Origin: Gymnorhina tibicen
Taxonomy: Eukaryota > Chordata > Aves > Passeriformes > Artamidae
Assembly (NCBI GenBank): GCA_013399875.1
Contig: VXAZ01006790.1
Location: 62,001-126,000 of the forward strand
Reading direction: 5' to 3'
DNA length: 64,000 bases
Below the pieces are notes generated by a model, which ran no database searches, had not been told where the DNA came from, and was given only the letters and a program-made list of their open reading frames with translations. Below, piece by piece: positions 1-11,244 of the stretch. A program made the position numbers and the translations under genes. Each line of letters starts with the position of its first letter. Position 1 is the stretch's first letter.

Positions 1-459
1 GGATTCAACCTGATTTTCGAGAGATATCTTGTATTGATTAGGTAAAACTTGCTTATCACTGATGTAGGATGGATGTATGCAGGAAAGTGCTTCGTTAATG
101 GTAGCACAGATTAACTCTATGCAGATGGTCAAAACCAAGTGCAGTTCTTGGCTGTTCATTGGAAACATGACTGTAAACAAGCAGATCTCTCAATATATTC
201 ACATCCCTGGGGAGATGTTCTTTTGTGGGACATGATTAGATAAGAGGAAGATCCCTTTCTTGATTATGATTTCACAAGTGGCTTAACTCTCACACGTCAC
301 ACCCATTATGAATGAGGAAGTTTGTCTTTCCCTTTGCAGTTGAAACTACTACTCTGTATCTAAAGTTCTCTAAAGACAGCAAACATGATTACGCAACATA
401 AATTGTCTGAAGATGCAAAGCTGTCAGTATCATTTTAAGGTTACACCTGTCTAACTTAC
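1..459 (-). other. DIP2A: DIP2A intron 13, 5' part
   Basis: Intron sequence downstream of the last DIP2A exon in the window; it begins with a canonical GT donor at 459-458. I see no further exon before the left edge: the family sequence that should follow the ACGYSE end is not encoded on the minus strand here. No repeat is recognised. Confidence 0.6.
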
Positions 460-562
460 CTTCTGAATAACCACATGCCTGAGTCAGTGCATGACAGTGT
501 GCCAGCATGGAGGCATGAGATACAGTAATGCCCACTGTGCTGCCCTCTTTACTTGTTTTGTA
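460..562 (-). CDS. DIP2A: DIP2A coding exon 13 (A3-like loop of first AMP-binding domain)
   Basis: A 103-base exon with an acceptor ending TCAG before 562 and donor GTAAGT after 460. It encodes 34 complete codons, starting YKTSKEGSTVGITVSH and ending ALTQACGYSE, plus one base. The preceding exon ends in IE at phase 0, so the junction reads IE/YKTS. In adenylate-forming enzymes this position holds the Thr/Ser/Gly-rich nucleotide-binding loop followed by a conserved Lys and a VSH-like segment. Here the TS and VSH parts are kept, but the Gly-rich loop is altered (KEGSTVG) and the usual Lys is absent. That is the DIP2 version of the motif, not damage. It is the last exon visible in the window. 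Confidence 0.93.
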
Positions 563-967
563 CTGAGAAGAGAAAGTGTATGCAAGCATTAGATTAACAG
601 CAAAATCAAGAAAATTTACAGTAGTGAATATAAAAACAAACCCAGCTTTTTTAAAGTCAAAAAGCTAGCATAAAAATATATTTATGCCCACAGAATACCC
701 TAAAATATGGTAAAAGATCTGTTTCTCTACTCCAAATAAATTGTCCTGGGGATCCCAAAATGCTGATTATCCCCAGTCTCCTGATTCCACACAGTCACTC
801 AATTGACAGTCTGCCTCGCAGCCTGATGGAAACACTCTTGTTTCACAGTTTAAAATAGACGTCTCTTTTATTGTATCAAGAGTTTAAAGGAAGAAAACAT
901 CGCATAAACTAGACAGAGTAAATATAGACAGAGTAACCATAGAAGTTATCATATTACACTGGATCAC
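563..967 (-). other. DIP2A: DIP2A intron 12
   Basis: A 405-base AT-rich intron with donor GTGATC and an acceptor in a pyrimidine-rich context. Nothing else is recognised. Confidence 0.6.
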
Positions 968-1077
968 CTCGATGTAAGCAATCTCGGCACTGGCATCCCG
1001 GACCTGCGGATGCCAGTCCTTGGCTGGTTTTGCCAGATGCTTCCCATCAATCACAAACCAAATGAGACGAGGCCAGC
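968..1077 (-). CDS. DIP2A: DIP2A coding exon 12
   Basis: A 110-base exon (two bases completing a Gly codon, then 36 codons) with acceptor TTTTAAG before 1077 and donor GTGATC after 968. The product reads WPRLIWFVIDGKHLAKP, then KDWHPQVRDASAEIAYIE. This is the segment just before the nucleotide-binding loop in the first AMP-binding domain of DIP2 proteins. Phase matches exon 11 (one overhanging base) and exon 13 (phase 0). Two longer shadow frames overlap it and are not coding. Confidence 0.92.
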
Positions 1078-1331
1078 CTTAAAAGAAAAAGAGAAGCTAC
1101 TGTCACCACAATTCCAAAAACCAGAGTTTTTTCCCCAATATTCAGAGATAATGACAGGAGGCAAGCAAAGGCAAAATGCCCTGCCTGAGAGGAAAAAATA
1201 GCACAAGGCACTGCCATGACAATCAAGGCGGTTCTTTATGTGTAAGAACCTTGCAAGCAAACCCAAGAGCTGAAGTTTGACAGCAACAATGAATATACCT
1301 GCTTTCTATCCCATAAAAAATAAACCCACAC

Positions 1332-1455
1332 CTTTGAACGTCACCACCTCGCCAGTCTGAGCTTTCGGGAGGCCCTTCTGACAGGCATCAGTGGTTAAAG
1401 CTAACGTGACTCCACAGCTGCCCAAAAGAAACCCAATCTGCTGACTGCCAGCATC
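1332..1455 (-). CDS. DIP2A: DIP2A coding exon 11
   Basis: A 124-base exon with acceptor CTCTCTACAG before 1455 and donor GTGTGG after 1332. It encodes DAGSQQIGFLLGSCGVTLA, then LTTDACQKGLPKAQTGEVV and TFK, with one base left over. The segment belongs to the N-terminal subdomain of the first AMP-binding-like domain; the GFLLGSCGV and ACQKGLPK stretches are typical of DIP2. It is in phase with exon 10 (ends LTRK) and exon 12 (Gly-Trp-Pro). Confidence 0.93.
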
Positions 1456-2200
1456 CTGTAGAGAGACCAAGCAATAGCAAAATTACAAATAGCAAAGCTT
1501 TTGGACAGTTTTTTGTAACTTCTTCATGTTTAGAAAACATTAAGTCAATTTAAATCACAGGAAAAACAGAAGTCTATCCCAGAAGACCTTTAAATGACTG
1601 AGAAAATTTAGTTTTGCTTAGTGCCAACTAAGATTTGGCAGCAGATCTAGTAAGGAAAGCAGTGTCAGGAGCAATGGTTGTATGCCCCTCCTCAACCCAA
1701 CAGGGATGTTTATAAATTCTGCTAAAACAGAAAACTGGTTTGATGCTGCTTCTGAGTCCTGACACACTGAGGAGCAGAGCCTGTAGCTTTTTAGCTCTTC
1801 CCTAATAATCTCCATGTGTATAGGATTATACCTGTATTTCCCATAACTATGGTGTTTCTGCCTGCCTCATTACTCAGCATGAGAGCTGAGAAGACAACAT
1901 TTCTCTGATATACTCAGAGAAATACTTCCACATATATTTTCAAAAACAACGAATTAAAATAATTTCTACAATTACATATCCTAAAATACTTAAATTACTA
2001 GCTTAATATTATTTCCCCTTTCCTTAACTAAATATAAATCCAAGCACAGAATGTACACTGAACAGTCCAGCTGATGCTTTCTAAAGAGAAGGCTCTTAAG
2101 GTCCCCATGTAAGGACTGTAAGATTTAGACATACACACACACACAGACAAACACTTCATTTATTTATCAAACCATAAAGATGTTCAGTGTATTTGCCTAC
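1456..2200 (-). other. DIP2A: DIP2A intron 10
   Basis: A 745-base AT-rich intron. A short ACACAC run near 2131-2146 is the only simple repeat seen. The 65-residue minus-strand frame at 1618-1815 has no splice or family support. Confidence 0.6.
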
Positions 2201-2311
2201 CTTTCTTGTCAGTGGAACTTCTATTGGGACAGGAATAAGTTCTGCCAGGAGACATCCATAAAATGCCACCATAAACATAACTGGATCACTATTAGGAAAT
2301 ACGAGAGCTAC
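2201..2311 (-). CDS. DIP2A: DIP2A coding exon 10
   Basis: A 111-base, 37-codon exon, phase 0 on both sides, with acceptor TTTTTGTAG before 2311 and donor GTAGGC after 2201. It encodes VALVFPNSDPVMFMVAFYGC followed by LLAELIPVPIEVPLTRK. This is the conserved GDRVALVFPN-AFYGCLLA-PVPIEVPLTRK region of the first adenylate-forming domain, shared in general form with FAAL-type acyl-AMP ligases. The overlapping plus-strand frame at 2180-2470 is a shadow. Confidence 0.94.
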
Positions 2312-2587
2312 CTACAAAAATACAGTAAAATAAGAAAAATTTTTTTTTGTCATTTGGCAGAGAGGGGGGGCTGCTTTTTAATTTGTGGAACAAAATTTTC
2401 ACAACAATGTACAGGTTCATATATAACTAGGAACAGAAATACTAAGTATTGGGACCATGTATTATTATAGGTCACAGTAGTGATTATTTCACAATATATT
2501 ATTACAATATTTTATTACAAGGCTTTCTTCAGCTAAAGCTGTTCCTCAGTATTTCATCCATAGGGACCACTTCCAACAGCAGCCTAC

Positions 2588-2679
2588 CCGGTCTCCAGGC
2601 TTCAGCAGGGGCTCATTCTTAGTGGTTAGCTTGTTTAGCAGGGTATAAGCTAACTTCAAGCTTCGACTCCACAGCTTGC
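2588..2679 (-). CDS. DIP2A: DIP2A coding exon 9
   Basis: A 92-base exon with acceptor CTTTAG before 2679 and donor GTAGGC after 2588. The first two bases complete the Gly of TYG; then come KLWSRSLKLAYTLLNKL and TTKNEPLLKPGDR, ending at phase 0 before VALVFPN. It lies in the early part of the first AMP-binding domain, after the substrate-side LTYGKLW segment. No Met occurs in it, so ORF-based gene finding misses it; family match and phase support it. Confidence 0.93.
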
Positions 2680-3527
2680 CTAAAGAATAAAAAAAGAAAT
2701 TAAGAAATAGAAACTAAAATATTAACACTTAATTGGCAAATCTCAGTCCCTCACACATGCACTAAGCGTGACTGTATCAGAACAGTTGGCAGAGAGTCCA
2801 AGTACAATTCAGAACTTGGCTTCTTTTTGGTTTATCTTTTCCTTTTTTTTTTTGATTTTAAATGTAAAACTAAACATGATATTCTAAACAATACTCAAAG
2901 CTCCACTGCAGAGTAATTACATTACTGCAGCTGCTCAGCTGTATTTCCTGCATCCTTCATCTGTGAGAAAGCAAACAATAAAGTTTAACATTCTAACATA
3001 CTATACAATGAAATGCTGCAGTGAGCTATCCTGAAGGACACAGTATTTTTTCTCCAAAAATGGAATTTACTATAAAACTTTTAGTTCATTAATACAGGCA
3101 AGTTTCACTTCCCAACATTAACATCCTGATTATGCTCCTGAGGTATGAGTCTTCTCTATAAGGCTGTGCAGGAAGATTCTAAAAGGGAACGTCTCCTCTG
3201 GGAATCTGAAGAGTACATTATTAGTCATCTGTTTCTACCTCCCAGTTTACACTGGGCTATTTTTAGTGTTCTTTTATGAAAAAAATCCCACAATTCTACA
3301 AGATTTACCAATAGCCAACTGGAAAGAATCAATACATTTTACAATAAACATTTTCCCTTCCATAACTTCTTTAAAAACGTTTTTCATATGCAATGAATCC
3401 ATAAATTACATTCCTACAGCAACCTCAAATCATGTGTTATGAGCACAGGCAGTCCCTCTGAAGTAAGGCAAACTGTTGTTCCATGATGAATACCTAATTC
3501 CTCCTCACAGCTGGCTCCAATACGTAC
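2680..3527 (-). other. DIP2A: DIP2A intron 8
   Basis: An 848-base AT-rich intron, donor GTACGT. No coding frame, CR1 copy or structured repeat is recognised. Confidence 0.55.
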
Positions 3528-3725
3528 CATAAGTCAGGGTATAAATCGCTTTCCCAGTGGTATCCAACGCCGTCAGACAAGGGGCTTTGGGTTGGGTGGT
3601 TCCCCAGCGCTGCAGGGCAGCCAGCAGCGAGGGGGGCCAATTGGTCACAACCCCCAAGGGTTCCCCTTTAAGTACATTCACTTGATTTCCTTCAGGCTTT
3701 GGTTGATTTGGGTCAGGCTGTTGCA
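3528..3725 (-). CDS. DIP2A: DIP2A coding exon 8 (start of first AMP-binding domain)
   Basis: A 198-base exon with acceptor GGTTTTAG before 3725 and donor GTACGT after 3528. It encodes QQPDPNQPKPEG, then a variable stretch, LGVVTNWPPSLLAALQRWG, and CLTALDTTGKAIYTLTYG. The PDPNQPKPEG and VTNWPPSL-ALQRWG blocks are DIP2 signatures. The second begins the first adenylate-forming domain, where the ALDTTGKAIYTLTYG part corresponds to the usual D-G-xx-Y-T-Y-xx-L opening of such domains. Phase: two bases complete the Val codon from exon 7; one base is carried to exon 9. Confidence 0.95.
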
Positions 3726-4597
3726 CTAAAACCGGAGCACAGTAAAAGGGAAATGTCAATCTGTACAAAACATGTAAGTTACACTTCTGTGAATCACTCA
3801 CCTCTTACTCATAGCTATCACTACTTCTCCTCTGTGTTATGATGATGCTATGCTAATCATCTGTTAGCTTCCCAAAAAGCAGTGACCATCACTTTAGAGT
3901 TGTGATTCCACTTTATCAAAGGACCAGAATTTTGAATGTCTAGCTCACTTCTCTGTACTTTGGAAAGCTGCTGTCTTCTGCTGCTTGTTCAATGAAAGCC
4001 TCCACCAAGTCAAGAAGGGTAATCAGAGACAATGGCTTCAGTGACATCTGGACACTGATTTTTTGCTACACTGAATTCTCAACAGGTGATGAAAAATAAC
4101 ACTATGCCTGTCTAACAATGTATTTTTTAAGAAAGGCCATCTGTTAAAATCCTGCTCCAAGCTGTTCCAGAAAGTGAAGTATCTTGATCTTAGAAGGCAA
4201 ACTCCTGGTTGGAGTTAGCTAACACTCAGTATAGACAACCAGTAAAATTAATGGTTCCAAGTGATGCTTTCCACAATTATATGCACCTTAATGGAAGTTC
4301 ATCTGGAGAAACTTCAGCAAAAGACTAGAATCACAAAAACGATCTTACAAGTATCAAACCAACAGTAGGGGAAAGCTAGTGGTAGCTGCTCAGAAATGTC
4401 ACACTGAATAGAAGGGTTGAGTTAAAGATTATCTTTCACTTGTGATAACATGACCTTTCTCACTCCACTGCATTAATTTTACCATGACTAGTTTTCTACT
4501 GAGAAGAGAAAAAGAAACTAACACTAGCTAAGAAGTATCAGTTCTGTCATGAACCACTTACGCAAGGAGTAAAAAATGTATCTGAAAGAAAATTAAC
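3726..4597 (-). other. DIP2A: DIP2A intron 7
   Basis: An 872-base AT-rich intron, donor GTTAAT (weaker at +3). No gene or recognised repeat. Confidence 0.55.
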
Positions 4598-4717
4598 CTT
4601 CTAGCAGTTCTTCAAAATCATCCACAAAAAACTCCTTCAAAGGTGGGCGCTTTGGTCTTTTCAAGGTATTTAGCAGCTGCTGGATTTTAGAGGACACTCT
4701 GCTATTCACTGGGACAC
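4598..4717 (-). CDS. DIP2A: DIP2A coding exon 7
   Basis: A 120-base exon with acceptor TTTGGCAG before 4717 and donor GTTAAT after 4598. It encodes VPVNSRVSSKIQQLLNTLKR followed by PKRPPLKEFFVDDFEELLE. This basic-then-acidic linker with the KIQQLLNTLKRPKRPPL and FFVDDFEELLEVQQPDPNQP junction is nearly invariant in DIP2 proteins and is the strongest single family identifier here. The exon has no Met, so it is absent from Met-initiated frame lists; both neighbours splice to it in phase. Confidence 0.95.
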
Positions 4718-5281
4718 CTGCCAAATGGAAAAGATTTATTATTTATCATATATTAAGCAAAATACGCTAAAACACACAACTTTCAGGTGGAAAACTCATT
4801 CAGGACGAGTACCTTGCTTGGAAGAAAACAGCTTTAATCAGTAAGAGTTTCCACCATGGATTTATTTGCTTTTAAACAATGCTGTTCCTTGGCTACCTGG
4901 CTGACAAAGTCACCTTCTCACACTTTATTTTAGCTTTTCAAACCACTGACCCCTTCATGAGATTTCAACTGAAACATGAAGAATGTCCTTTTCTCCAGGA
5001 GTCTAGGTATTTACTAGACCTTAACATTCATTCCATTCTGAAAGCGTCAGAATGCTTGGAGAAAATGAGTCAATCTTTCAATATTTTACAGGGCTTGTAA
5101 AAATAATCACAACACAAAACATTGAAAGCTGATTTTCATTTGTGTATGTTAAATTAAATGTAAATACATGTTTTTATATTTTTCAAAATGTAAAGCTCTG
5201 AGGCAATATAAAATTAAGATGCATATAAAGACATATATAGGGGACACAGATGGAAAGGTAGGAGGTCTATAATGCAATCAC
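4718..5281 (-). other. DIP2A: DIP2A intron 6
   Basis: A 564-base intron with donor GTGATT. It contains an unsupported 73-residue plus-strand frame (4879-5100) with no family match. No repeat seen. Confidence 0.55.
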
Positions 5282-5410
5282 CATCTGCAGTTTCCAGAAT
5301 GCTGCTGCTGTAGCCTCTGGGCACTCCTCGCACGGATGCAACCTGTGGGCGCTCGTGGTGCAGGTATTCCACCAGGCCGGTGGTCACATCAGGGGGGGCA
5401 GAGTGGTTCT
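5282..5410 (-). CDS. DIP2A: DIP2A coding exon 6
   Basis: A 129-base exon with acceptor TTTCTGCAG before 5410 and donor GTGATT after 5282. It encodes ENHSAPPDVTTGLVEYLHH, then ERPQVASVRGVPRGYSSSI and LETADG. The HSAPPDVTTGLVE and ERPQVASVR segments are characteristic of DIP2 proteins and form part of the linker between the DMAP1-binding region and the first AMP-binding domain. The Glu codon is split with exon 5 (ends in the first base of GAG), and the Gly codon is split with exon 7. Confidence 0.94.
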
Positions 5411-8400
5411 CTGCAGAAATGCAAGACAGATATGGGAGCTCATCAGGAACCTTAAGAATCAACATAATCAAAATTGCCTCTTACACGAGGGCACTTCACA
5501 AATCCTCACATACTCATAGGGGCTTGAGAACCTCCTTACAACCTGGAGGCATAAGCCTGCTTTGCTTGGAGCTGCGCCCCGCTTCCTGGCTGTAGAGCAA
5601 TGCTTAGGGAATGTCGCAGAATCACAGAATGGTTCAGGTTGGAAGGGACCTAAAAGATCACCTTGTTCCCATCTCTTGCCACAGACAAGGAGACCTTCCA
5701 TCAGACCAGGTTGCTCCAAGCCCTGTCCAACCCGGCCTTGGACACTTCCAGGGATGGGGTAGCCACAGCTTCTCTGGGCAACCTGTGCCAGGGCCTCACC
5801 ACTCTCACAGGGAAGAATTTCTTCCTAATCTGAGTCTCTCTTCTTTTTTAATTTAAAACCACTCCCCCTTGTCCTATCACTAACTGCCCCTGTAAAAAGT
5901 TGCTATCATCATTCCAAAACTGTAACCTAGGTTATAGAATGGTTTTGAATGGAATGGGTTAGGAAATGGCAGTATTTTTGAGGAGCGTTTGAACAACAGA
6001 CAAGAACAGGAGGCCTGAAATATTCAGAATCCTGATGAGTAAAAATAGGAATGCAGCAGGGAAGAGCTGGATAAAACCCTGCTGCCCAGGGCTGAAGGAG
6101 CTGCCTCTGCAGACACAGCCCTCAGAGGACCTCAGCATGTCACAAATCCTGCCAGAAAAACTCCAGGCAGAGGGAGATCTGGGCAATGCTGTGAAATACA
6201 TACATTATCCCCAACTCCGAGGCAGTGATCAGTCCCAAGATAGCAAGTGCTTATAGAACTGGTCCCATATTTCCAGAGCTGACACACAAGCCACCAGTCC
6301 AGATCTAAGCAGTTTTAGAGGGATCACCAGGAGAAAAATTTAACTCCATTCCCATCCTTTCCAATGGACCTCACTGCAATGCCAATGTTTGCATGCCAGA
6401 GACTAAACTCCTTTCATATGGGTGAGGTACCTGGAGGATAAAGTGTTACTTCATCTCTCAGAAAAATGCCCTGGAATCAGTAACCACAAAGATGACAACT
6501 GTGTAAAGCTGACCTGTATAACCATTGCACAGGACCTACAGAGAGCCCATGTATACACCTGCCTCATGTATATGCTCTCACTCTGTTCTGTGTATTTTTG
6601 AAGTTGCTTTTTGGTTGGTTGTTTTTTGGGTTTTTTTCCCTTGGCTTTCCCAAAGTCCCAAACCATGGACTTCCTGCAGCATACAACTTGGCCACAGACA
6701 CAGGTGTACCTAGTTCCCACCTCCCACCTGACAAACCCTGCAGGGACTAGCAATGTCTCACTAGGTATGGAGAAGGAATAGGTTCAATTTTCAGAATTTA
6801 TGCTCAGATAAAAACCACATCAGCTTAACTAATTATTTGGGCATTTTATTAATAAATGCCCTTGAGATCACATGCTATTAGTTTGTATCATCCAGAAATA
6901 CCACAGCACAGCAGGGTAAGAGAAGTGGTGAGGAGTTTAACAAAAGAAAGTGTGAGCAGACTTGTGACTTCAGGAAGAAAAGTTAATTGGATTCAGACTG
7001 AAGGACCTTTCCACTAATGATGACAAGACAGAGATAAATGCAAGAGAGCAGTGTCCAAAGAAACAACATATGGGATATGCCAGAGAATTAAAAGCCATAA
7101 TGATCTCTATTTCCAGCTGCTCTAAGAGCTAAGGTGGGAAATACTCCACAGTTGATATGCTGACCTTTAAAAAAAACAAGACATACCACCAGCCTTATTA
7201 ATTAAAAAAAAAATTACACTAAAGAAGAAAAAGCCCCCCAACACGAAGGGTTGTCCTTGCTGCTATTAAGTGAAAGACAAACATCTTAAAAATAATGCAC
7301 ATTCCTATGTGACTCCATTAAATACTGTAACCTTGCACTTCCAACACTGCAGTTTACTGCCTGGGAACTTAGTTTGAGCTCACCATTAAAAATGCAGGCT
7401 GGAGAAGATGATCTGCAAGGGAACAAGCTGCTAAATTTAAATTCTCCAACATCTCAAAACTGTGAATAGCTATTCAGTACACAACCAAAACACAGAATAT
7501 TTCAGTACAGCATAGCAATTAAGATATGTAAGATGCCTTTCAGATTGCTGATATCGGCACACTATCTGAAAAAATAAATAAACTCTTCTTCTATGCTCTA
7601 GGACAAATCAAAGCCGCTTTTAGAAAGTGTGTGAGTATTTATCGAAAATCATAAAAGTTTGCCCTGTAAGAACTGAGTAAGTTTTCATATTCTTGTGAGC
7701 TAGGAAAAGTACACACAGACAGGAAAAGTGTCCCAACTGAACTGATATTGGCCATGCATGAATGTTACCAAGCTAGGAATGAAAACTGATAGAACATGGC
7801 AAGCATTGCAGAAATGAGGAAGATCATTCTTATGTGAAAATGCGTATTTTTTTTGTCAAAGGCACTGGAAATTTTATCTTTATAAATATTTTTAATATAT
7901 CAGCTCTTAACGATCCCTGAGCTTCCTTCTTGATAGATACTATAATTATTTATTTCCCATTAATGAAATTTTAAACCTGCATACAGCCCAACATTCAGCT
8001 GCTTAAATGCTGGACTCAGAACTCTTAATAAGGCCTCGATTTTGCTTACAATGTTGTTGATTAAATAGTCCTGATAGACACGTCTATCTGGGCCTGGGGC
8101 ATGAGACATAACAAGATGCTGTGCTACATTTTGTGTATCTTGCAAGTTTTTACAGCTATATTAAGAATTTCATCAATCCCAATTAAGCTTAAAAGGTTAG
8201 CCATAACTGACTTTGTAATTTTAAGGAGTTAAACATGATTTCTATTAATCCATAATATGAAATCCAGAATGTCTTAAAGTGAAGTGGTGACAGATTACCT
8301 CTTTCTTACATCCACCAAGGTCAAACCAAATTGTGGATTTCTCATTAATAAGCTTGGAAATGGGAATATGAAAAATTAGGTTTCTTTAAAGGTTTTGTAC

Positions 8401-8838
8401 AAACAGCAAAAAATTTCCCTAATAATTAGTACCTCTGCTTTCATAACTTTCCCAAAGATTTTGTGTGGTTTTCTGGCTTTTGGGTGCTTACCAACTGAAT
8501 TATGTCTGAAATACACAACCTGACATTGTTTAGTGTAAATACATGTAGATTGGAAAGCATGCAACAAAACCAGGATTCCTTTGAAATTCTGCTTTGGAAT
8601 CCACTAAAACTGAACCTTAGTTTCTTGGTAAAGCAAGCATTTTACCAAGAAGAATGCACGTTCAGATCTCATGAACAACTAGCTTGGGTTAAATACATGT
8701 ACATCATACCTACCTGGTCTGTGAATTGTACATTTTAAGGCTATTCACAGGTATCTCCTGGTGAAGACCTTTGTGTTTAGCCCTGCTTTGGGATTTGTAA
8801 TCTGATTTTATTCCAACCATACCGGCAGGTTTACTGAC
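5411..8838 (-). other. DIP2A: DIP2A intron 5
   Basis: A 3.4-kb intron, donor GTCAGT. It contains one CR1 3' end (about 5617-5910). All other frames, such as those at 5959-6256 and 6451-6753, lack splice or family support. The rest is AT-rich unique-looking sequence. Confidence 0.6.
5617..5910 (-). repeat. CR1 LINE 3' end (minus orientation)
   Basis: The copy starts AGAATCACAGAATGGTTCAG and runs through GTTGGAAGGGACCT, CCAGGGATGGGGTAGCCACA, CTTCTCTGGGCAACCTG, AAGAATTTCTTCCTAAT and CCCCTTGTCCTATCACT. This is the reverse complement of the standard avian CR1 3' end, so the element points along the minus strand, in the same sense as DIP2A. It is truncated at its 5' end, as nearly all CR1 copies are. 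Confidence 0.93.
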
Positions 8839-9084
8839 CTATCTGGGTGTGTGCCATGAGATCTGCAAGCACAGTGGCAGCAGTGGTGGCAGGAGCAGTA
8901 TTGGAAGCAGCAGCAGGTTTCCCTCCAGGATGAGATGAGGTGGAGGATGCAGAGGATGAGGTGGAGGAGCCCTGAATGACCCGGTTAAGCCAGGGCTCTA
9001 CGTTGGAATGGCTCTGGAACGGAGTGGAGCTGATCCGCCCTTGCCGCCGCAACGAGCCCTCATCTTCTGATGCTGACGATGTGT
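8839..9084 (-). CDS. DIP2A: DIP2A coding exon 5 (Ser-rich linker)
   Basis: A 246-base exon with acceptor GACCACAG before 9084 and donor GTCAGT after 8839. It encodes DTSSASEDEGSLRRQGRISS, then HSNVEPWLNRVIQGSSTSSS, ASSTSSHPGG, an Ala/Thr-rich stretch, and VLADLMAHTQI. The SASEDEGSLRR, NVEPWLNRVIQGSSTSSS and LADLMAHT blocks are recognisable DIP2 linker motifs; the Ser/Thr/Ala-rich middle is low complexity and fast-evolving. It is probably disordered. The first codon (Asp) is shared with exon 4 and the last (Glu) with exon 6. Confidence 0.95.
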
Positions 9085-9143
9085 CTGTGGTCAAAATAAT
9101 GATGACAGGCCTGTAATGTGGGAATGGGAATGACCCAGCACCA

Positions 9144-9168
9144 GGAACACGGCACTTGGCCGTGTTCC
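9144..9168. repeat. Perfect inverted repeat (10-bp stem, 5-base loop)
   Basis: GGAACACGGC (9144-9153), loop ACTTG, then GCCGTGTTCC (9159-9168) are exact reverse complements with six G/C pairs in the stem. On the minus strand it lies about 60 bases upstream of the DIP2A exon 5 acceptor. Its function is unknown. Confidence 0.9.
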
Positions 9169-11244
9169 ATGTGCTCCGCGCAGCATTCTCACATGCTACA
9201 CATGAGGGGCGTGTATTAAAGGAATGGGATATTCACACACACAAATCCCTCTCGCTGCCGTTTTTTGGGTTAACACAACAACTTCTACACATTAGGGCCA
9301 GAACACACTTGGAGCAAAGTTTCAGTTTTGCAATGACATGAAAGTCAAAGAAGGTTTCTAATTCCAGTGGAGGCTCAGTGAGCATCCCATCCCATCCCTA
9401 TTCCACTGAAAAAATATTTCTGTTCTGAACAGTTAAATTTTATCTCATCACACCTGAATAAAACCCACTGATTTTTTTGTTGTTTATTTCCTTTTTTTAC
9501 TCTTTTGAGGGGAAGGGAATTCTTCACTTTCCAATTCTTCTGACAAATCATTTTGAGAACTACTTCCTAAAAAAACCATGGTGCTCTGAAGTTCAATGAA
9601 AGAGTAATTACAAAGCATGTCTTTCAACCATATAAACTGCTATTAATAAGTAACATACAGAAATGCTTAGTAAAGCATCTTTTCATTCTAGATGTATATT
9701 TGTTGCTGTTAAAGTCTGAAAAAGGGCTCCTAATTTAATTCCCGTCCAGTTACTTACAACTTTCCAGAAGTTTCCCTTTGGCATGCAATCTTCCCTTATT
9801 TATTATCCATCCAACAACAAATAAAAAGGTCATTCTAAATAGCAAGAAAATACATCCCTTGTGATTTTGAGTGAAAAACAGGTCTTATTGCAGAAAAAAA
9901 TCTTGCCCTTGTAAAGAAACTGCTGAATTTTAAAGACTTTATCTTTTACGTGCTTTATATAAGACAGGGTGTCTGTTACTATACTCTAAGAGTCCCAGAC
10001 ATGGAAATCTGGGGTGGGTTACATCAGGAATTCTGCAACCTCAATTTTGACTATTTTCTTAATCCTCTGAACACGTAATTGTTCAGCTAGGTACAATTCC
10101 ATATAAATTTCTTGAAGCAACATAAAAAAACCCTACTCCTCATCTTGGGCAATGCATTTTAGTTACCAGGTCTTTAATTTTCTGATTTTCAAGAGTATGT
10201 GCATTTCCAGTAGCTTCAGAAAAATTTCCCTTAGCAGTCTGAAATCACAAAAACCAAAAACCATTTCATAAGAATCCCATTTAACTTGATGGCATTTTCA
10301 GAGTTAAAATTGTAGATATCTCATTATTTGACCTCCCTCATCAAACATGACAATTTTGAATGAAAATATCCAAACAAAAGATCTCTGAGAAGATCCAGCT
10401 GTGGTGCATCCCCATTCCTGGGTCCATGTCTCATGTGATTTTTCTGGTCTGCTGCCACATTTGGAGTTTTTGGCAGCTGACTCCATTTGCTCCTGGAGAG
10501 AAGCCAAACCTGTCCCATATTGCTTGCAACCTTCCCTTTCTTTTAGGCAGAAAGCAAAAATAAATAATTCCAGGAATATGGAGGAAGATAGGATTATGAA
10601 CAGCCAGGGATTGAAAAAAAACCCAAACCAAACCACCATGTTCGCAATTTATAATCACTTCAGAGGAAGAAACAAAACTACAGAAAAAGCAGGTTTCTCA
10701 CAGAATACACACTCTGACAGTACCCCCTTACCCAGATTCAAGATAAATGAAGTCTCTCTAATATTTCTAAACTTTCAGCTGTCTTACATGAGTGGAGGTG
10801 AAAAAATCCAAATCCTTTAAATGTACAATATTAACTATGTACAAAAATGGAGGATCCACGGTAAAAGCATTCTAATATCAAAACATAAATACACCAAGAA
10901 GTAGCAAGGTTGCCCCAGTAGTAGCCCTGTGGCAGTGGCAGGGGTTAATCCGTGGATCCTGGTGCGTGGTGACAGAACAGTGACAGAATACTGTGTGCTT
11001 GGCTTCCAGCTCTTCCTGCCTGGGAGCTGACCCAAGACAGTCACAAAAGCCATCTCTCTATGAGCCAGACCTGCATGAAGGCTACAGCTCCAGTTCTGAT
11101 CACAGGAAATCCGTGTGGGAAGGATCAGAGACTCAATAGGACCCAAAGGTACATTAAAATTTTTGGAAGGACGACTGATAAAAAGCAGTTCCTTTACAGC
11201 CAGCCAGAAGCCAGATTTCAATTTAACAATGTGCTGACAACCAC

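Noticed and set aside
5468..5856. Overlapping frames of 66-83 residues on both strands
   Set aside because: Mostly CR1 sequence; the part near 5410 belongs to the flank of DIP2A exon 6.
10401..10820. 139-residue plus-strand frame
   Set aside because: Intronic to DIP2A, with no domain and several competing frames on the other strand; consistent with chance.
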